From Isoetes taiwanensis (lineage: Eukaryota; Streptophyta; Lycopodiopsida; Isoetales; Isoetaceae), in contig JAJEKV010000064.1 in the NCBI GenBank assembly GCA_021234155.1, positions 2,170,001-2,234,000 on the forward strand: a stretch of DNA of 64,000 nucleotides, given 5' to 3'. Every line of letters starts with the position of its first letter. Position 1 is the first letter of the stretch. This document shows positions 21,552 through 32,947 of the stretch, piece after piece. The notes under the pieces are model-generated. The model saw only the letters and a list, made by a program, of their open reading frames with translations. It did not search any database and had not been told where the DNA came from. A program made the position numbers and the translations under genes.

Positions 21552-22735
21552 TCATACACTGTAGCATGCCTTATCTCGGCGGAGCTGTTCATGGGCCTCT
21601 TTAGGAATAGCGTAAGAGGTTAGAACTTCCTTACCGGCATTGTTCTGCTTATCAGGCGTACTAAAGGTCACCTTCTTTTCCTGACGGCCATAAGAGTTCT
21701 GCTGAGAGGGGCCCGGACTTGGGGAGGCGGGGTTTGTAAGGTGTGGACGGCCGTGGGCTGCGAGTAAAGGCGCGGGGCGTGGATCTTGGTTCTTTGGCGT
21801 GTCCTCCTCGAGGCTCAATGCTTTAGCCTCTGCCTCTGCAACTGATTTTGGGTCTATGGCCTTAACCATCCGTTTGATTGATGGTGCCAATCCCTCAATA
21901 TAGCCTTCCACTGCCCTTTTCTCATTCATACCAGGTACATACAACCTCAGGCGCATAAACTCATCCGTGTAAGCCTGCACGGACATACTCTTTGCTCCAA
22001 CCTGTAGAAAGTCTGGATCTGTTGGCATTTGTGCGCACGGGGCACATAATGCGACTTGAAGGCCTTGGCAAACTTTCTGAAGTTGCATCTGCTCCTGTCC
22101 AGATGCTTGGCTCTGGCATAGCCCTTCCACCAAATGCGGGCAGCTCCTGTAAGGTTGGTGGTGGCAACCTTTCCTGTATCTTTCTCTGTCATTCCGTAAG
22201 ACTTGCCAAACTCCTTCATCTCATCCAACCAGGACTCGGCGTTTAGGCCGCCTCGAGATTTCCCATCAAACTGGGCCAATTTCCTATTCTTCCATATACT
22301 TGTTATAGCTGTATCAACCGTCTTACGGTACTCTTTGTCTCGGCGCTTTGCATGGTCACCCGCTGATACCGATGAACCAGAAGATACGGAAGTGGTTGAT
22401 CGTGAGGAAGTGGCACTATCTTTAGAGGAACTTCGGTAACGCTTAGCATGAGGCCTCCTCCTTGCAGGTACAGGACTAGCTCCAGGGGGAGATGGCTGTT
22501 GTGCAGGTGGACTCGGTGGTAGCGGAGGTAACTCCGGTCCATCCTCCTGGGTTTGTTGCGGTGGGTTGGCATGCAATACATAGGCCTGTAATTCGCCTAA
22601 CTGCCTTTTCATTAACATCAGTTCCTGTTCAGGAGTGACCCTCTTGGCGTTGGAGGGTGTCGCCAAAGCGGCGTTGCACCGCCGTCTATATCGAGCATTC
22701 ATGGAAGCATAAGCGGGGCGTACAATAACATACAA
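21552..22735 (-). CDS. gag: A2 gag
   Basis: Two large open pieces cover gag: 22735-21947 with the N-terminal coiled-coil-like block, Pro-rich linker and capsid words (SIWKNRKLAQFDGKSRGG, MKEFGKSYGM, RIWWKGYA), and 22133-21552 with AYTDEFMRLRLYVPGM, AVEGYIEGLAPSIKRMVKAI and a Pro-rich tail. The capsid pattern is that of the plant retrotrans_gag family. Better preserved here than in A1. Confidence 0.85.
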
Positions 22736-22799
22736 TTTTATTTAGATAACAATTGCGGGGCGGTGACAAGAAAGCGTACAAATAAACCGATGTTTCATT

Positions 22800-23400
22800 T
22801 CATTCAAGTTGAGTACAAGAACTAGTTGATTGGTACAAGGGTTGGTACGAAGGAGGTATTCTACGATTGGAAGTTTTAAAGTTCTCTTGGCACACAAGCG
22901 TAACAACAACAAAACACATAACTTGTGGGACCAAGCCTAGGGGTTCGCAAAGGGCGGGATCGAGTAGCGGACACTCTCCGCATGACCCTAACGAGCTTGT
23001 AGCGTGCCGGGGCTTGTACAATTACTGGTTGGTATTCCCCGTTGGGCTAACAATGAGAAGATTGAAAAGCCTTAGAGAGCATAGAAGAGTTGCCCGGATG
23101 GTCGTTGGCGTCCTCGAAAGCCTCGTGCCTAGTCATGCTCCAATAGTCCAGTGTACGGCACGGCGTTTGCTTGAGCTCACGGAAAGCTCGTCCCCTAAGG
23201 ATGTTGACTATCTCCAACCCTTTGTCGGGATCATAGGGTTCTCCGGTGGCGGGGGTTCCATCTCGTAACCTTCATCCCATTACGGATATTCTCCATATCT
23301 CGGCCATAGTCTGTTGGGTGGTCCCTGGTCATCCCTCCTTATACGCTCTGTAATCCTCTCTTCATATTCGAAGTGTCTCTTACGCAAGACAATGGAAATG
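22800..23400 (-). CDS. A2 counterpart of the accessory ORF upstream of gag
   Basis: DNA closely follows A1 11559-12098; words such as ARHATSSLG and LCEPLGLVPQVMCF are visible in short open pieces. Unknown function. Fossil. Confidence 0.55.
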
Positions 23401-23630
23401 GGTATAGAGCATTTCATAACATTACTATACTCTAAATTTCAATAATTAAAAGACACATCATGGAGAAGAACAAAAGGGGTTTATTATATTATAAAATGGC
23501 TAAAATTTTGCGGTCAAAATTTTACAATATCTTAAATGCAAGAAGCACAATACAATCATTCGGGGAACTAGGTCCTCCTTCTTCATCTGTGAGACCTAGG
23601 AGGTGGTGGTAGCGGTCGGTGTCGGCGGGG

Positions 23631-24960
23631 TCACCCCGGGATCTCTTGTGGCAGCCGCAATAGATGCAACCTACGGTGGATAGGCAGCGGCCAATGGGGC
23701 TGCCGTGTAAGAAGCTTCATGCTCATCCAGGTAGCGATGTTACGACCTAAGGCCGTCAGTGATGGAGATCCGTCGCACGCAGTATATAAGTAAGCGTGCG
23801 GTGGGGGAGCTTCTTGTGCCGGCCCGGTGTAGAGAGCACGGAGGGCCCACCATGAAGCTTGACCTCGGGACCTAAATCCGGGCCATAAAAGGACTTGCCC
23901 ATGTCGAAAGGCTGACAAAAAAAAGCGGGTGAGGTGGTTGCCGATACCTTCCCTTTGCGGGGGTCTCGATGTGGCCACCTCCTTATCCAAATCCATGGGA
24001 ACCTCCTCTTCCTTAAGTTCTTGTTGCTCCTCCCTCACATGAGCGGGATTATGATATAAATCCTCTCCCCGTCATCTGAACCCGAGGAACCTCAACCATA
24101 TTGATGTTTGGGACGTGAGGTCCCATAGCCGTGAAGGCATCTGGTGAGGGCTGAGAGGCGGCTCCGCATCACGAAGTCCGGCCGTGAAAGCGGTGTCTGG
24201 CGGGTTCGATAGTCTCTGGCGGGCTCGGCAGGATCTTGCACCTCGAAGGTAACTCAATAGAAGTGAAGTCGATGAAATCATCCATGCAATACTACGCAAG
24301 CTCATAAAGCCGCGTGGTCTTTACGCTTGCGCTAAATCCACCACCATGTGATAAGTCCGGATAATATCATCCAAGAGAAGATATTCTTGCCCTTGGTGAT
24401 AAATAGCGGAAGGGCATCCAGCCACGACAAGCCCACGACTTGCTCGCGGCCTTGATGGCGGCTCTTCCGCTTATTTGCTTCCAGCAGGCGAAAGTAAGCC
24501 CATGCCTATATGTTCGTCTTCTCCTTCCTCGGAAGACTCGAGGTTTGCCTTTTCTCTGAGCAAAGGTTTCATCCTCGACGTCTTGGTCCATGAGGATAGC
24601 TAGAGGCTGAAGGCGACCTCAAGGTATTGCCGCCCACGATCTTTGCTGCAGCAGGCGGTGTTTGCCATCGGAGCTTCCCCTTCAGCACATCATATGCATG
24701 GGTGTCCCCTCCTAACATCTCCCGGACTACCTCCCGCTCCAGATATAGTTGGGGAGGATCCCCAAGAGGAATACACAGAGGGAGCATCTCCTCCCTGTAG
24801 AAATCTAGAAATCCGGCATAATCCGGATGCCTCTGCATGTTGGCAAGGAGATCTAGGCGTTGGCATAGCAAAGGCCGCGCAAAGCGGTCGGTCGAGCGGG
24901 ACTTGCGGATCCCATTGCTCTCTCGTCATGGTACCGGTGGCAAGGTCAGCGGCGCGCCAT
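23631..24960 (-). CDS. A2 counterpart of the WY protein, degraded
   Basis: Open pieces match A1 12476-13639: CQRLDLLANMQRHPDYAGFL and LYLEREVVREMLGG in one piece, and the acidic tail segment EEVPMDLDKEVATS in another. The 5' part near 24950 and the middle are too decayed to read. Fossil with many breaks. Confidence 0.65.
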
Positions 24961-25171
24961 GGAATTTGAAAGGGAGGTGAGAGGAAGAGAAACAATCCTA
25001 ACAATTGAAATGAACTTTTTAAAGTCCTTTTAACTCCTTTTATTTAGGCTGACGTCAGCATTCTTTTTCATTTTTAATATAAAATAATTAAGTTTTTAAT
25101 ACAAATAAAAAGTTTTTATTAAATACCAAAAAAAAATATTTACAATGTGGAGCCGGCAAAAATATGCTAAG

Positions 25172-25672
25172 GATGCTCCCCAGAATCCTAGCGGTGAGGG
25201 CTAAATCCTTAGGCATTATGGTTTACCCTCTTTGCGTGGATGGCGCAAAGATTGGCGTCACCAAAAAGTGCCCACGAGGTAAGCCTCCGCGACCTCTGAA
25301 GTGCCAAAATGGCAAAGGTGCAGGCGGAGGTGGGTCTTAAACTCGTGCAATCTCCGGGACCAACCTACGGAAGGGCAGCTTCCGTATCGGAAGCTGTGTG
25401 GACTTCGGAACTTACGGATCTCCCGGTAAAGGCCACGGTACCGGTTTATATCGGTGGGGCTTCCTCACGGGGGAGCGGGGTTTGAGGCGACCCCCCTCTT
25501 GGTGCGGAGCGGTCTTAGCCCCCAGCGATCGGTCGGGGCGTATCCACCCGCTGCTGCCTTCGATTGGGCTCGCATTCTTACCAAAAGCACCGGCGGTCCG
25601 TAACTTCTCCTTGTATTGTTGCCGGTCTTAGGGCTAACCCCTTCCTCCCGGTGCTTAGCGGTCACATGCTTT
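25172..25672 (-). CDS. A2 counterpart of the histone H3 fold ORF, degraded
   Basis: DNA follows A1 13847-14347 closely along the H3 domain and its basic N-terminal extension, but only short open pieces remain. It shows that the H3 sequence belongs to the element and was copied with it. Fossil. Confidence 0.75.
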
Positions 25673-25867
25673 CAGGTGTGGGTTGGGCCCGACCGCTTTC
25701 AGATCCCGGTCCCCACGTGGGTTCGTCTGGTCTTCTTTGAGCCTTCTTCTCCCCTTCGAGCCTCTCTGTTCTTCCGGTACTCCGGGCTCTCCTCAGATCT
25801 TCCTCTGGCGAATTGTTGGGCGGCGGCGCTTGGAAGAAGTTCACATGGTACCGGTTGGGTATTTGGT

Positions 25868-26461
25868 TCATATCAATCTGGATTGTTGTCGGGTAATCGG
25901 TGATATCGGGGGGGGGCTCCCCACATGAAGCTCGAGAGCCTTCATGCCATTAAATGCGGGGAACCTCAATTTCCACCGCCATCTATGGCGCCAAAGCCGT
26001 CCCCTAAATCTGGGGTACTCCACGCCACAGTATTCATGTATCTGCTCCTCTACCTCCCCGATGGTCATCCTCCCGCGAAGGCCCTAATGCGATCAGCTTC
26101 ATACGATATCCTCCTCCCCCGGTATGGCCCTCTTGCTGGGAGGATAGAACTTAATCGACATCATAACCATGTCGGGGTTGCTCGACAAAGGGTGTAAGAA
26201 AGGTGCGAAGGTTCAGCCCGGATCAGGAATGGCTCAGAAGTGATAGATAGGATGGGGAATCCTATCATTATTCTCAAACCGGTTCACCAACTCATCGAAG
26301 GATGTCGATAAAGGCGGGTCGGTAGCCATGTGCCGGGCAATCAAGGCATAGATCTGCACTATGCTTAAGGTCTTTGGGTCTATGGTACTCTTGGTATTGG
26401 CCGCGTGGTACCAAGGTCTGAGTCGAGGCGTGAGGCGCTTTGTGGCGAAAGAGGCGTGCAA
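25868..26461 (-). CDS. A2 counterpart of the first accessory ORF, degraded
   Basis: The piece at 26461-26234 reads ANTKSTIDPKTLSIVQIYAL, matching A1 from 15085 downward, and then FDELVNRFENNDRIPHPIYHF. The part towards 25868 corresponds to the linker region. Fossil. Confidence 0.5.
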
Positions 26462-27125
26462 AGAGGACGCTTAGGGTTCAAAGGCACAGGGGCGGAAGAG
26501 GAGGATCAGGTGCGGTGGCGATGGCGGCCGCCGGTTACGGCGGTCGCCGGCTACCAAGACAAAGGCGAAATAAGACAACTAAAAAAGAAATTTGAGCGGC
26601 CAATATTATTATTATATAACTTTTTAAAATACGCAGCGCGATACGATTGATTAGGGCTTAGAAGCTGCATTATACGCTCCCTCCTTTCGACCGGGGTCGT
26701 CGAAAAGCAAAGCGGCGCCCGAGTTGACTGGCGGGCGGGCCGGTATGCGGTCGGGCGCCCACGTGCATTTTTCGGCTCTTCCACCATGGATCGCAAGGCG
26801 ATAAAAAGCAAAGCGGCGCCGGATTGGTTTTCGGGCCTGCCCTTGACCGTTTTTAAGCACGGAGACGGCTATTCTAAGGTAATTTGAGTGCGCCCGATCC
26901 AATGGAACCACTTCCTCCCGGCATCGAGCTACCCTTTGTCATTTACAACTCCTCCAATCTTGGGCCCTTTAAAACTATAACTTCTTAATTTAACCTAACA
27001 CCAAACCAAACATCAAAGAGGGTGACAACACATCAACTTAGCCTCTTCCTAACTCTGGGTACTACAGCGTTAGTGTTTGGCCGGTCTTTATGATTTCGAG
27101 CACCGAAATCCGGCTCATACCACTG
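26462..27125 (-). other. A2 5' leader and primer-binding site
   Basis: It repeats the A1 leader, including the GC-rich block. Close to LTR 3 the plus strand at about 27113-27125 reads a near-match to gctctgatacca, the complement of the initiator-tRNA-Met primer site. No gene is recognised. Confidence 0.6.
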
Positions 27126-28652
27126 CGTGGCGCTCCCGAATATATAATCGACCCCGCCGTATACATACGGGACTTCCCTCCCATGGCGACCATCGCGCCC
27201 GGGCGAGGCCCTCCATCTAACGGGCCGTCCACGTAGAGGAGCTTCGGTGAAGGGACCTGGAGGGTCATTCGCCCACGCCGATGGGCCTACGTCGCGGAAG
27301 CATGAATACAAGGGTTGGCACACGGCATAAATCACATATAAATAACCACCACGAAGGGTGGCACATCCATCAAATACCAGCGGCAAAGAATATGCATCTA
27401 AGACTAAGAAAACACCCAAAACCCGGGTTCTACCCTCGCTCGGACTCTAGCGGGGGCGACTCGAATCTTGGCATGGCGTTAACGGCATAGAACATCGGCT
27501 AGGGTTGTCCACTCCATCCGCCCCTCCTCTGTGCACACACTGCGGATGGGTGAGTCGCGCTATGGCCGCTATAGCCTTGGGAGACGTAGACTCTAGGGAT
27601 CACCCTTTGAGTCTACTCGGGTTCATGACACCTGGTCCGTTGAGGCGGGTCGGGGGCGTCCCTTTCGGGATCACGGTGGTGTCGTGGGTGAGCTAGAGAA
27701 TACGTGCGCATCAGCGACCCAGCATCCGTGCCGACTTACTCACCCTAATTCTACTCAAAGTGCATGGTGCCCCCATACGGGTCACACCACTACACCAGGA
27801 GTGTCAGACCCATACCTGGCCCTCCCGTGGCCAGGCTATCGGGGGCCTAGCCCTTTGTGGGAGTCTGGGGAGCCTTTTTATGCTCATGCAAGACCCCACC
27901 CCCTACTTCACCCTGCTGCGTCCCTTGTGCGGTGCTAAGCCGGACCATAGCGTCTATGAATCTTGTGCACGGGCGAATCTAGTAGGGCATTTAAGGAAAT
28001 ACTAGGAGCATTCTATACTTGAGCTCGAGGCCTCTACCCCCCTTTTAACCCCATTTCTTTGGAATTTCTTGAGCTAACTCATAGAGACATCGACCATTCC
28101 ATAGCAGAGCATCATTCATAATTGAACAATATTCCTAGTTACCAAAGAAGGGTTAATCGAACCAAAGCTAGTCGGACAAGAACACCAAAGTATTATTCTA
28201 CAAAGTGCAAATTAAACTACCATCGACGGTGTTTCGGCTAGAGCCGTTGTCAAGGGGTGCCTCCATAGTCTTGCATCTTGGGGTGGCGACAGCGGTAAAA
28301 AGGGTGTCTTGGCGATTGGGCGATGAGGTTCATTTGGGCCCCGAGCTTGCTTGCTTCTGGTCTTTGGTTGGGTCGAAATGGGGGGTGAGATGGGGGGGTG
28401 GCTATGTCACTTGGTGGCTTGGTTTAGAAACCCCCATGCTAGCCACCCGAGGTTATGCCAAATGGCCTTCCCACCATTAGGTGTCTTAATAGCAAGTATT
28501 TAGGTAATTATCCTTTATAATTAAGTTAGCATAGCTAATTAAATCCATTGTGGCCAACCCCCTAGGTCAACATGCCCCATAGTGGTGTATCTATACTGGG
28601 TGACGTGTCAATATATTTATACGTATACCGTATAAATACTTGGAACGTCACA
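27126..28652 (-). repeat. Family A LTR 3 (outermost 5' LTR)
   Basis: About 1527 bases, ends aacgtcaca, immediately followed by cttgg (28653-28657), the target duplication that also precedes LTR 1. Similar to LTRs 1 and 2 along its whole length. Confidence 0.92.
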
Positions 28653-30146
28653 CTTGGGCTATGAGAGACAGCAACAAAGTATGATCAAATTCATGACACA
28701 AACATGGCGAATGCGTGGGTAGCTTTATTAATGATATGAAGCTATTTTTTGATCAGTGAGAGTGACGAGTGGCGAGTGACGAGTTTGAAGCCACTGAGTG
28801 ACGAGTTTCTGCAAGCTCATAACATAGCTAGGGCAAAAGTTGGTGTTGGGGCAATGACATGGACCTCGAACTTCTTCCACGAGCTGCTGCATGTCGGCCA
28901 ACATCTGCTGCGAAACTTCTACCTTTGACACGGGGTTGTGCCAAGTGTCTGGAGTTAGGCATTGATAGCCGTAATTGATCATAAATGGCGACATTTGGGA
29001 TGATTCCTGCTTGGTGGTATTGTATGCAAACTCCACCAAGTGAATAAATTCTTCCCACATGCCTTGCTTATTCCAGACATAGTTTCGTAGCATGTCCTCC
29101 AAAATCCTGTTGGTCCGCTCCGTTTGGCCATCCGTCTGAGGATGATACGCCGTGCTCATGGATAGCTTCGTCTGAATTGTCGCAAAGAGGTCTTGCCAAA
29201 AGGCACTCATAAACTTCGGATCCCTGTTGGAGATAATCTCCCTTGGCATGCCATGAAGCCTGAAGATCTCTTTGGTGAAGAGCTTTGCTGTATCCATAGC
29301 GGTGTCTGTGGTCCTGCAGAAATTTATCTGATTATGCTCTCTCTCATGCTCAGAGCCAAGATGAGAACTGTAGAAATGGAAATTTGATGGGCCATGATTA
29401 ACTAAAGCATTGATAAGGTCATATGCTAACTAGTATCAAGCCCAACGTTGCTGGTCTATATGGTGTCTGTGTTTATGGTGGTGTGCTATATGGTTTTTTT
29501 GTGTTTATAGGGGTTGTGGGACATAGTTGAAACCTATAAGCTTGAGTTTGATTCATCATGACATATACGTTAATTTCATATATCAAGTTCATTCACATTT
29601 ATTAAGCTTGGAGGAGCTTAAATATATGCATTGAATAATGCCTACATATTACATATTCACGAAGTTTATTGTAATTTGTATGTTGGATTTGACATATTTT
29701 TGTTTCGAATGCATTTCCATGTCTATACGTAGAAAAATCATGATATTTATGAACAATATATGCAACATATGTTTTGAGAACATGTTTATAGATTTTTGTT
29801 GATGGATGTTCCTTAATATTATTTTCTAGGTTTTTGTTTGTTTTCGTGTTATTTTGCAATTATTCTACAACATGCTTTATCGTAGAAAGGTAAGGTAAGG
29901 TTTGCTATTGGTTTTTCAGTCTCAAGTATATTATTGGGTCCATATGATGAACATGGACCAGTGCATAGAAAAACGTCACTGGCATATATGACACCGATGA
30001 CATTTGTAGCTTGCCCCCTTAGATTGTATTGCAGTACATAGGAAAACGTAGTATGTGTTAGTATATAATATTTTTTTACAGAAACCCAAGCTTGGACTGC
30101 ATTAGTGGGACTCCAATATCCATGCCAGAACCCCAGAACAAATTCT
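28653..30146 (-). repeat. Main part of the interrupted copy of dispersed repeat R
   Basis: Bases 28653-28863 and 29316-30146 match the inverted copy at 62750-63710 in order and without gaps larger than small indels. The copy is broken twice by other DNA: the Gypsy A array at its left side and a 452-base integrase fragment at 28864-29315. It is AT-rich with no long ORF of its own. I see no clear terminal inverted repeats, Helitron ends or poly-A, so the class is unknown. Confidence 0.85.
28864..29315 (-). mobile_element. Gypsy integrase fragment embedded in repeat R
   Basis: The minus strand encodes integrase words MDTAKLFTKEIFRLHGMPRE, SDRDPKF-like [30 protein letters not shown] and LVEEVRG, closer to element B than to A. 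In the intact R copy (near 63505-63515) the flanks of this fragment are directly joined, so it is a clean insertion of an internal retroelement piece without LTRs. Fossil fragment. Confidence 0.85.
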
Positions 30147-30384
30147 TTCCTGCTTTCCGAGCTGATGCTTGTGGCAACTGAACGTTGCCCTCTGAACCAA
30201 CTCCTGCTTGAGTTGCCAAGAAAGCCTTTATCTGCTCAAGGTCCGTTCTCATCTGTGACATTTCCTCCTCCGGGGTCATGGGGCCAAATGCCTCATACAG
30301 GTTCCTTGCCGGGTGCGGCCTAGGCGGACTCTGTTCTTCCCTACGGTGATCCTGGGCCTCTAGCTGCATATACAAGTGGATCAT
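30147..30384 (-). CDS. gag: C gag N-terminal fragment
   Basis: The piece reads PHPARNLYEAFGPMTPEEEM and SQMRTDLEQIKAFLATQAGVG, matching B's RNLRPEFEAVTPEEELSQIR and DIHDIRALLAGAAGVGG (44806-45243). The rest of gag is replaced by repeat R from 30146 down. Confidence 0.75.
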
Positions 30385-30551
30385 GGCTATACGGTTAGTC
30401 TTATTTATTCTATTGCATTATATGTGTTTGTTGGTATAGTTGCGGAACAAAATACATCAACAAAACATTTAATAGTGCAAAAGAAAATGTATTTATATAT
30501 ATTATATATATATAATATCTTAGTACAATGCCTCCGGGATCAAGAGTCTAA

Positions 30552-30860
30552 CTATTCTTGAAATCGCCGGTAGGATGGATTATCCTCAAGAAACTTCTTA
30601 ACTTGGGCCATTTTTACCGAGCGTCCCAAGTTCCTGAGGATGTTGGTTGATGTCCCGCCCTGCAAGGCTTGCACCAAGTCTTCTACTCTGCAGTCGAAGG
30701 TGTAGGCCGCGGTCACTGCCAGTCTTCCCTGCCGTCGGTAGCGCACAGCGAAGTCGAAGATGTCAAGTGCCATCGCTCTCTTGACTAAGATGGCATAATC
30801 GGTGTTTGAAGCCAGCCGAGCATGCATGCTAAAGCCTGAGAGTGCGATGAGAATGAACAC
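30552..30860 (-). CDS. C accessory ORF related to B 45274-45819
   Basis: Shared segments with B: SxHARxxSNxDxxILVKRxMAL, FDFAVxYRRxGRLAVTAAYT and LQGGTSTNxLRNLGR, allowing for a few changes. Looks alpha-helical and basic. Unknown family. It lies just upstream of gag, so it may belong to the same precursor as the preceding ORFs. Confidence 0.65.
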   Translation of the reverse strand: MFILIALSGFSMHARLASNTDYAILVKRAMALDIFDFAVRYRRQGRLAVTAAYTFDCRVEDLVQALQGGTSTNILRNLGRSVKMAQVKKFLEDNPSYRRFQE

Positions 30861-31213
30861 TCCTTCTTCGCCCCTGGGGCTGAATTTGCGGTGTACCGCT
30901 TGCTATTCTCCGCCCAGATCCGGCGGGGGAGATAGTATCTCAGCGATCTGTCGTTGTGCGACGTTGTTGATTCGTCGCCCCCTTGGCCGCTAGCTCTATG
31001 TCTTCCGGCATATTCATCGACCTCCACCTCGGTGAACTCTCCGTAATCCCTGATTGTTGATGAAACTCGCCTGATGTCGATTCCGCCTCTTCTCTCTGTG
31101 GGGGCTGGTGTCGAAGAGCTCGGCATCAAAATGTTCGTGGTCTTGCCACGGATCCCCATCCGTTCTTGGATGGCATAGAACTCCTCATCAGATGGCAGGT
31201 CCCGAGCTTCCAT
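30785..31213 (-). CDS. C accessory ORF related to B 45764-46144
   Basis: The N-terminus MEARDLPSDEEFYAIQERMG, followed by IRGKTTNILMPSSS, matches B's ELPREEEFLAIQESMGIKGK and STSVFLPSSS. The middle has an acidic stretch (FTEVEVDEYAG). Unknown function. Overlaps the next ORF in another frame at its end, where only one frame resembles B. Confidence 0.6.
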   Translation of the reverse strand: MEARDLPSDEEFYAIQERMGIRGKTTNILMPSSSTPAPTERRGGIDIRRVSSTIRDYGEFTEVEVDEYAGRHRASGQGGDESTTSHNDRSLRYYLPRRIWAENSKRYTANSAPGAKKECSFSSHSQALACMLGWLQTPIMPS

Positions 31214-31279
31214 TATTTGCCTGATGTTCTTTGTAGGCTTGGATATTAAAGTCGACTCCCAGATAGGTGTCGGCTTCTC

Positions 31280-31554
31280 TTACTGGCGGAAATCAAAACT
31301 CCACACGGACGATGAAATCATCCGCATCTGGTTGTTGCCACGGTTGGTGCAACAACGTTGAGTCGGTACTCCCTCCCCCATTGGGGGAGGTTTCGATGTC
31401 GAGGAGCGTGTACTCCCGCCGCCGATGATGATGGGGGCTAGGCTTGTGATACCTAGCCCAAGTGGGGGAGCGATCCTGAGGGTCTGCCGGTTTCGTTCAA
31501 AGTTGCGTAACTCCTCTTCCGCTAGCTGCTGCTCTTCTGCTGGGTCGAGCTCGA
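31280..31554 (-). CDS. C WY-protein downstream part, left of the solo LTR
   Basis: Reads PAEEQQLAEEELRNFERNRQ and LGLGITSLAPIIIGGG, matching B's LEQRRRAPPSGQGITSLTPK region (46193-46449). It is the continuation of the acidic segment that stands at 33527-33600 on the other side of the solo LTR. Fossil, split by insertion. Confidence 0.6.
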
Positions 31555-31861
31555 TGTGACGTTCCAAGTATTTATACGGTATACGTATAAATATATTGAC
31601 ACGCCATCCCAAAGATAGATACGCCACCATGGGGTATGGTAACCTAGGGGGTTAACCTAAAAGGGATTAAATTAGCTATGCTAATTTAATTATTAAGGAT
31701 AATAACCTATAATTTAGGGATTAATATTTAAAAGTGGTAATTAAGCTAATTATGGTTTGGGAAGGTTTCACCGCCAAACTCGATTGGCCAGCATGGTGGA
31801 TGCTAATTTGAACCATCAAGGTGGATCACCACCCCCCATATCAGCTATAATCGACCAAGAG

Positions 31862-31985
31862 GAGCTGAGCGCTACCTTTGAGGAGCTGAGCGCCTGACAA
31901 GCTGAGCGCCACCTTTGAGGAGCTGAGCGCCTGACAAGCTGAGCGCCTACCTCTCGCCAAGCTGAGCGCCACCTTTGCCAAGCAC
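31862..31985. repeat. Short tandem array in the solo LTR
   Basis: The 10-mer gctgagcgcc (one copy gctgagcgct) recurs six times with spacers that alternate mainly between acctttgagga and tgacaa, giving a compound unit of about 40 bases repeated roughly three times. Not seen in the A LTRs of this window. Confidence 0.8.
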
Positions 31986-32947
31986 GTACCTGTGTAGCCA
32001 GAGCTGAACGTCAAGTCCCAGGAAGATGGAAGCACCAAATGACAACGGTTCTAGCAGGAATTCAGGTTGGTGGCTAGTATAGGCTGATATTCTAGGGTAG
32101 CGCCCCTGTTGGGCACTTGTTGTCTTGTTAAAGATCTGCTTTCTCTCATTGCTTTACTTGTAGGAACTAACCCTTGATTGTAAAGGTAAGTTCTCTTTAT
32201 ATTCTCGATTCGGGTTTGCTCTTAAAGGATGGATTGATAGTTCTTTGCATAGTATTACTCGGGAATGGGGAATTAAGGGGGTAGAGACCTCCGAGCCATG
32301 ATAGTAGGATGCTCCTAGGTAGATCCCCAGCATTTCCCATTAGATGCGACACTGCGTGCACAAGAGACCACCGAGTCGTGGATGCTATGGAATTGCTTAG
32401 CACGAGGAGAAGGGACGCAGGTGGTGAAGTGGGGGTGGGGTCTTGCACTAACATACAAGGCTCACGGGACTCCTACTGGTGGGCTAGGCCTGATAGCCGG
32501 GTCACGTGAGGGCCGGGTATGGGTCACACATTCCCCGGGTGCAGAGGTGTGACCCGTATGGGGCATCCCGTGACTTTGAGTAGATTTAGGGTGAGTAAGT
32601 CGGCACGGATGCGGGTCGCTGATGCGCACGATTCTCTAGCTCACCCATGGAACCGCCGGATCCCTGGAAGGGGACGCTTCCCCAACCTGCCTCATCGGAC
32701 GGGGCTTCATGAACCCTCGTAGTAGGCTCAAGAGGGTGATACCTTGAGTCTCTGCGTGGTCCAGGAGAAGGCTATAGTGATGCCATAGCATGATTGGACT
32801 CATCGCAAAGTGTGCAGGGAGGGGCGGATGGAGTGGACAACCCTAGCCGATGTTCTATGCCAGCCAACGCCATGTCAAGATTCCAATGCGCTGCTGATCT
32901 CTTGAGACCTAGCCGTCAGTCGATCCTCACAGGAGTCTTAGCCGGGG

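Larger units (their letters stand above)
4504..28652 (-). mobile_element. Gypsy chromovirus family A, tandem array: LTR - internal - LTR - internal - LTR
   Basis: Three LTRs of about 1.53-1.59 kb (4504-6094, 15861-17427, 27126-28652) bracket two full-length internal regions, all reading on the minus strand. The outer edges are flanked by the 5-bp target duplication cttgg (4499-4503, 28653-28657), and the insertion splits repeat R. So one integration locus now holds a tandem double element sharing its middle LTR, as expected from unequal recombination between LTRs. Internal order: 5' LTR, initiator-tRNA-Met primer site, tail-like ORF, histone H3 fold ORF, WY protein, another ORF, gag, protease, RT, RNase H, integrase with chromodomain-like end, polypurine tract, 3' LTR. 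Both copies are broken, each with ten or more breaks, the second more than the first. The LTRs remain highly similar, so insertion looks recent. Confidence 0.9.

Noticed and set aside
28653-30146. Repeat R as a Helitron
   Set aside because: No TC start, no CTRR end and no end hairpin were found; the gene-fragment content alone is not enough.
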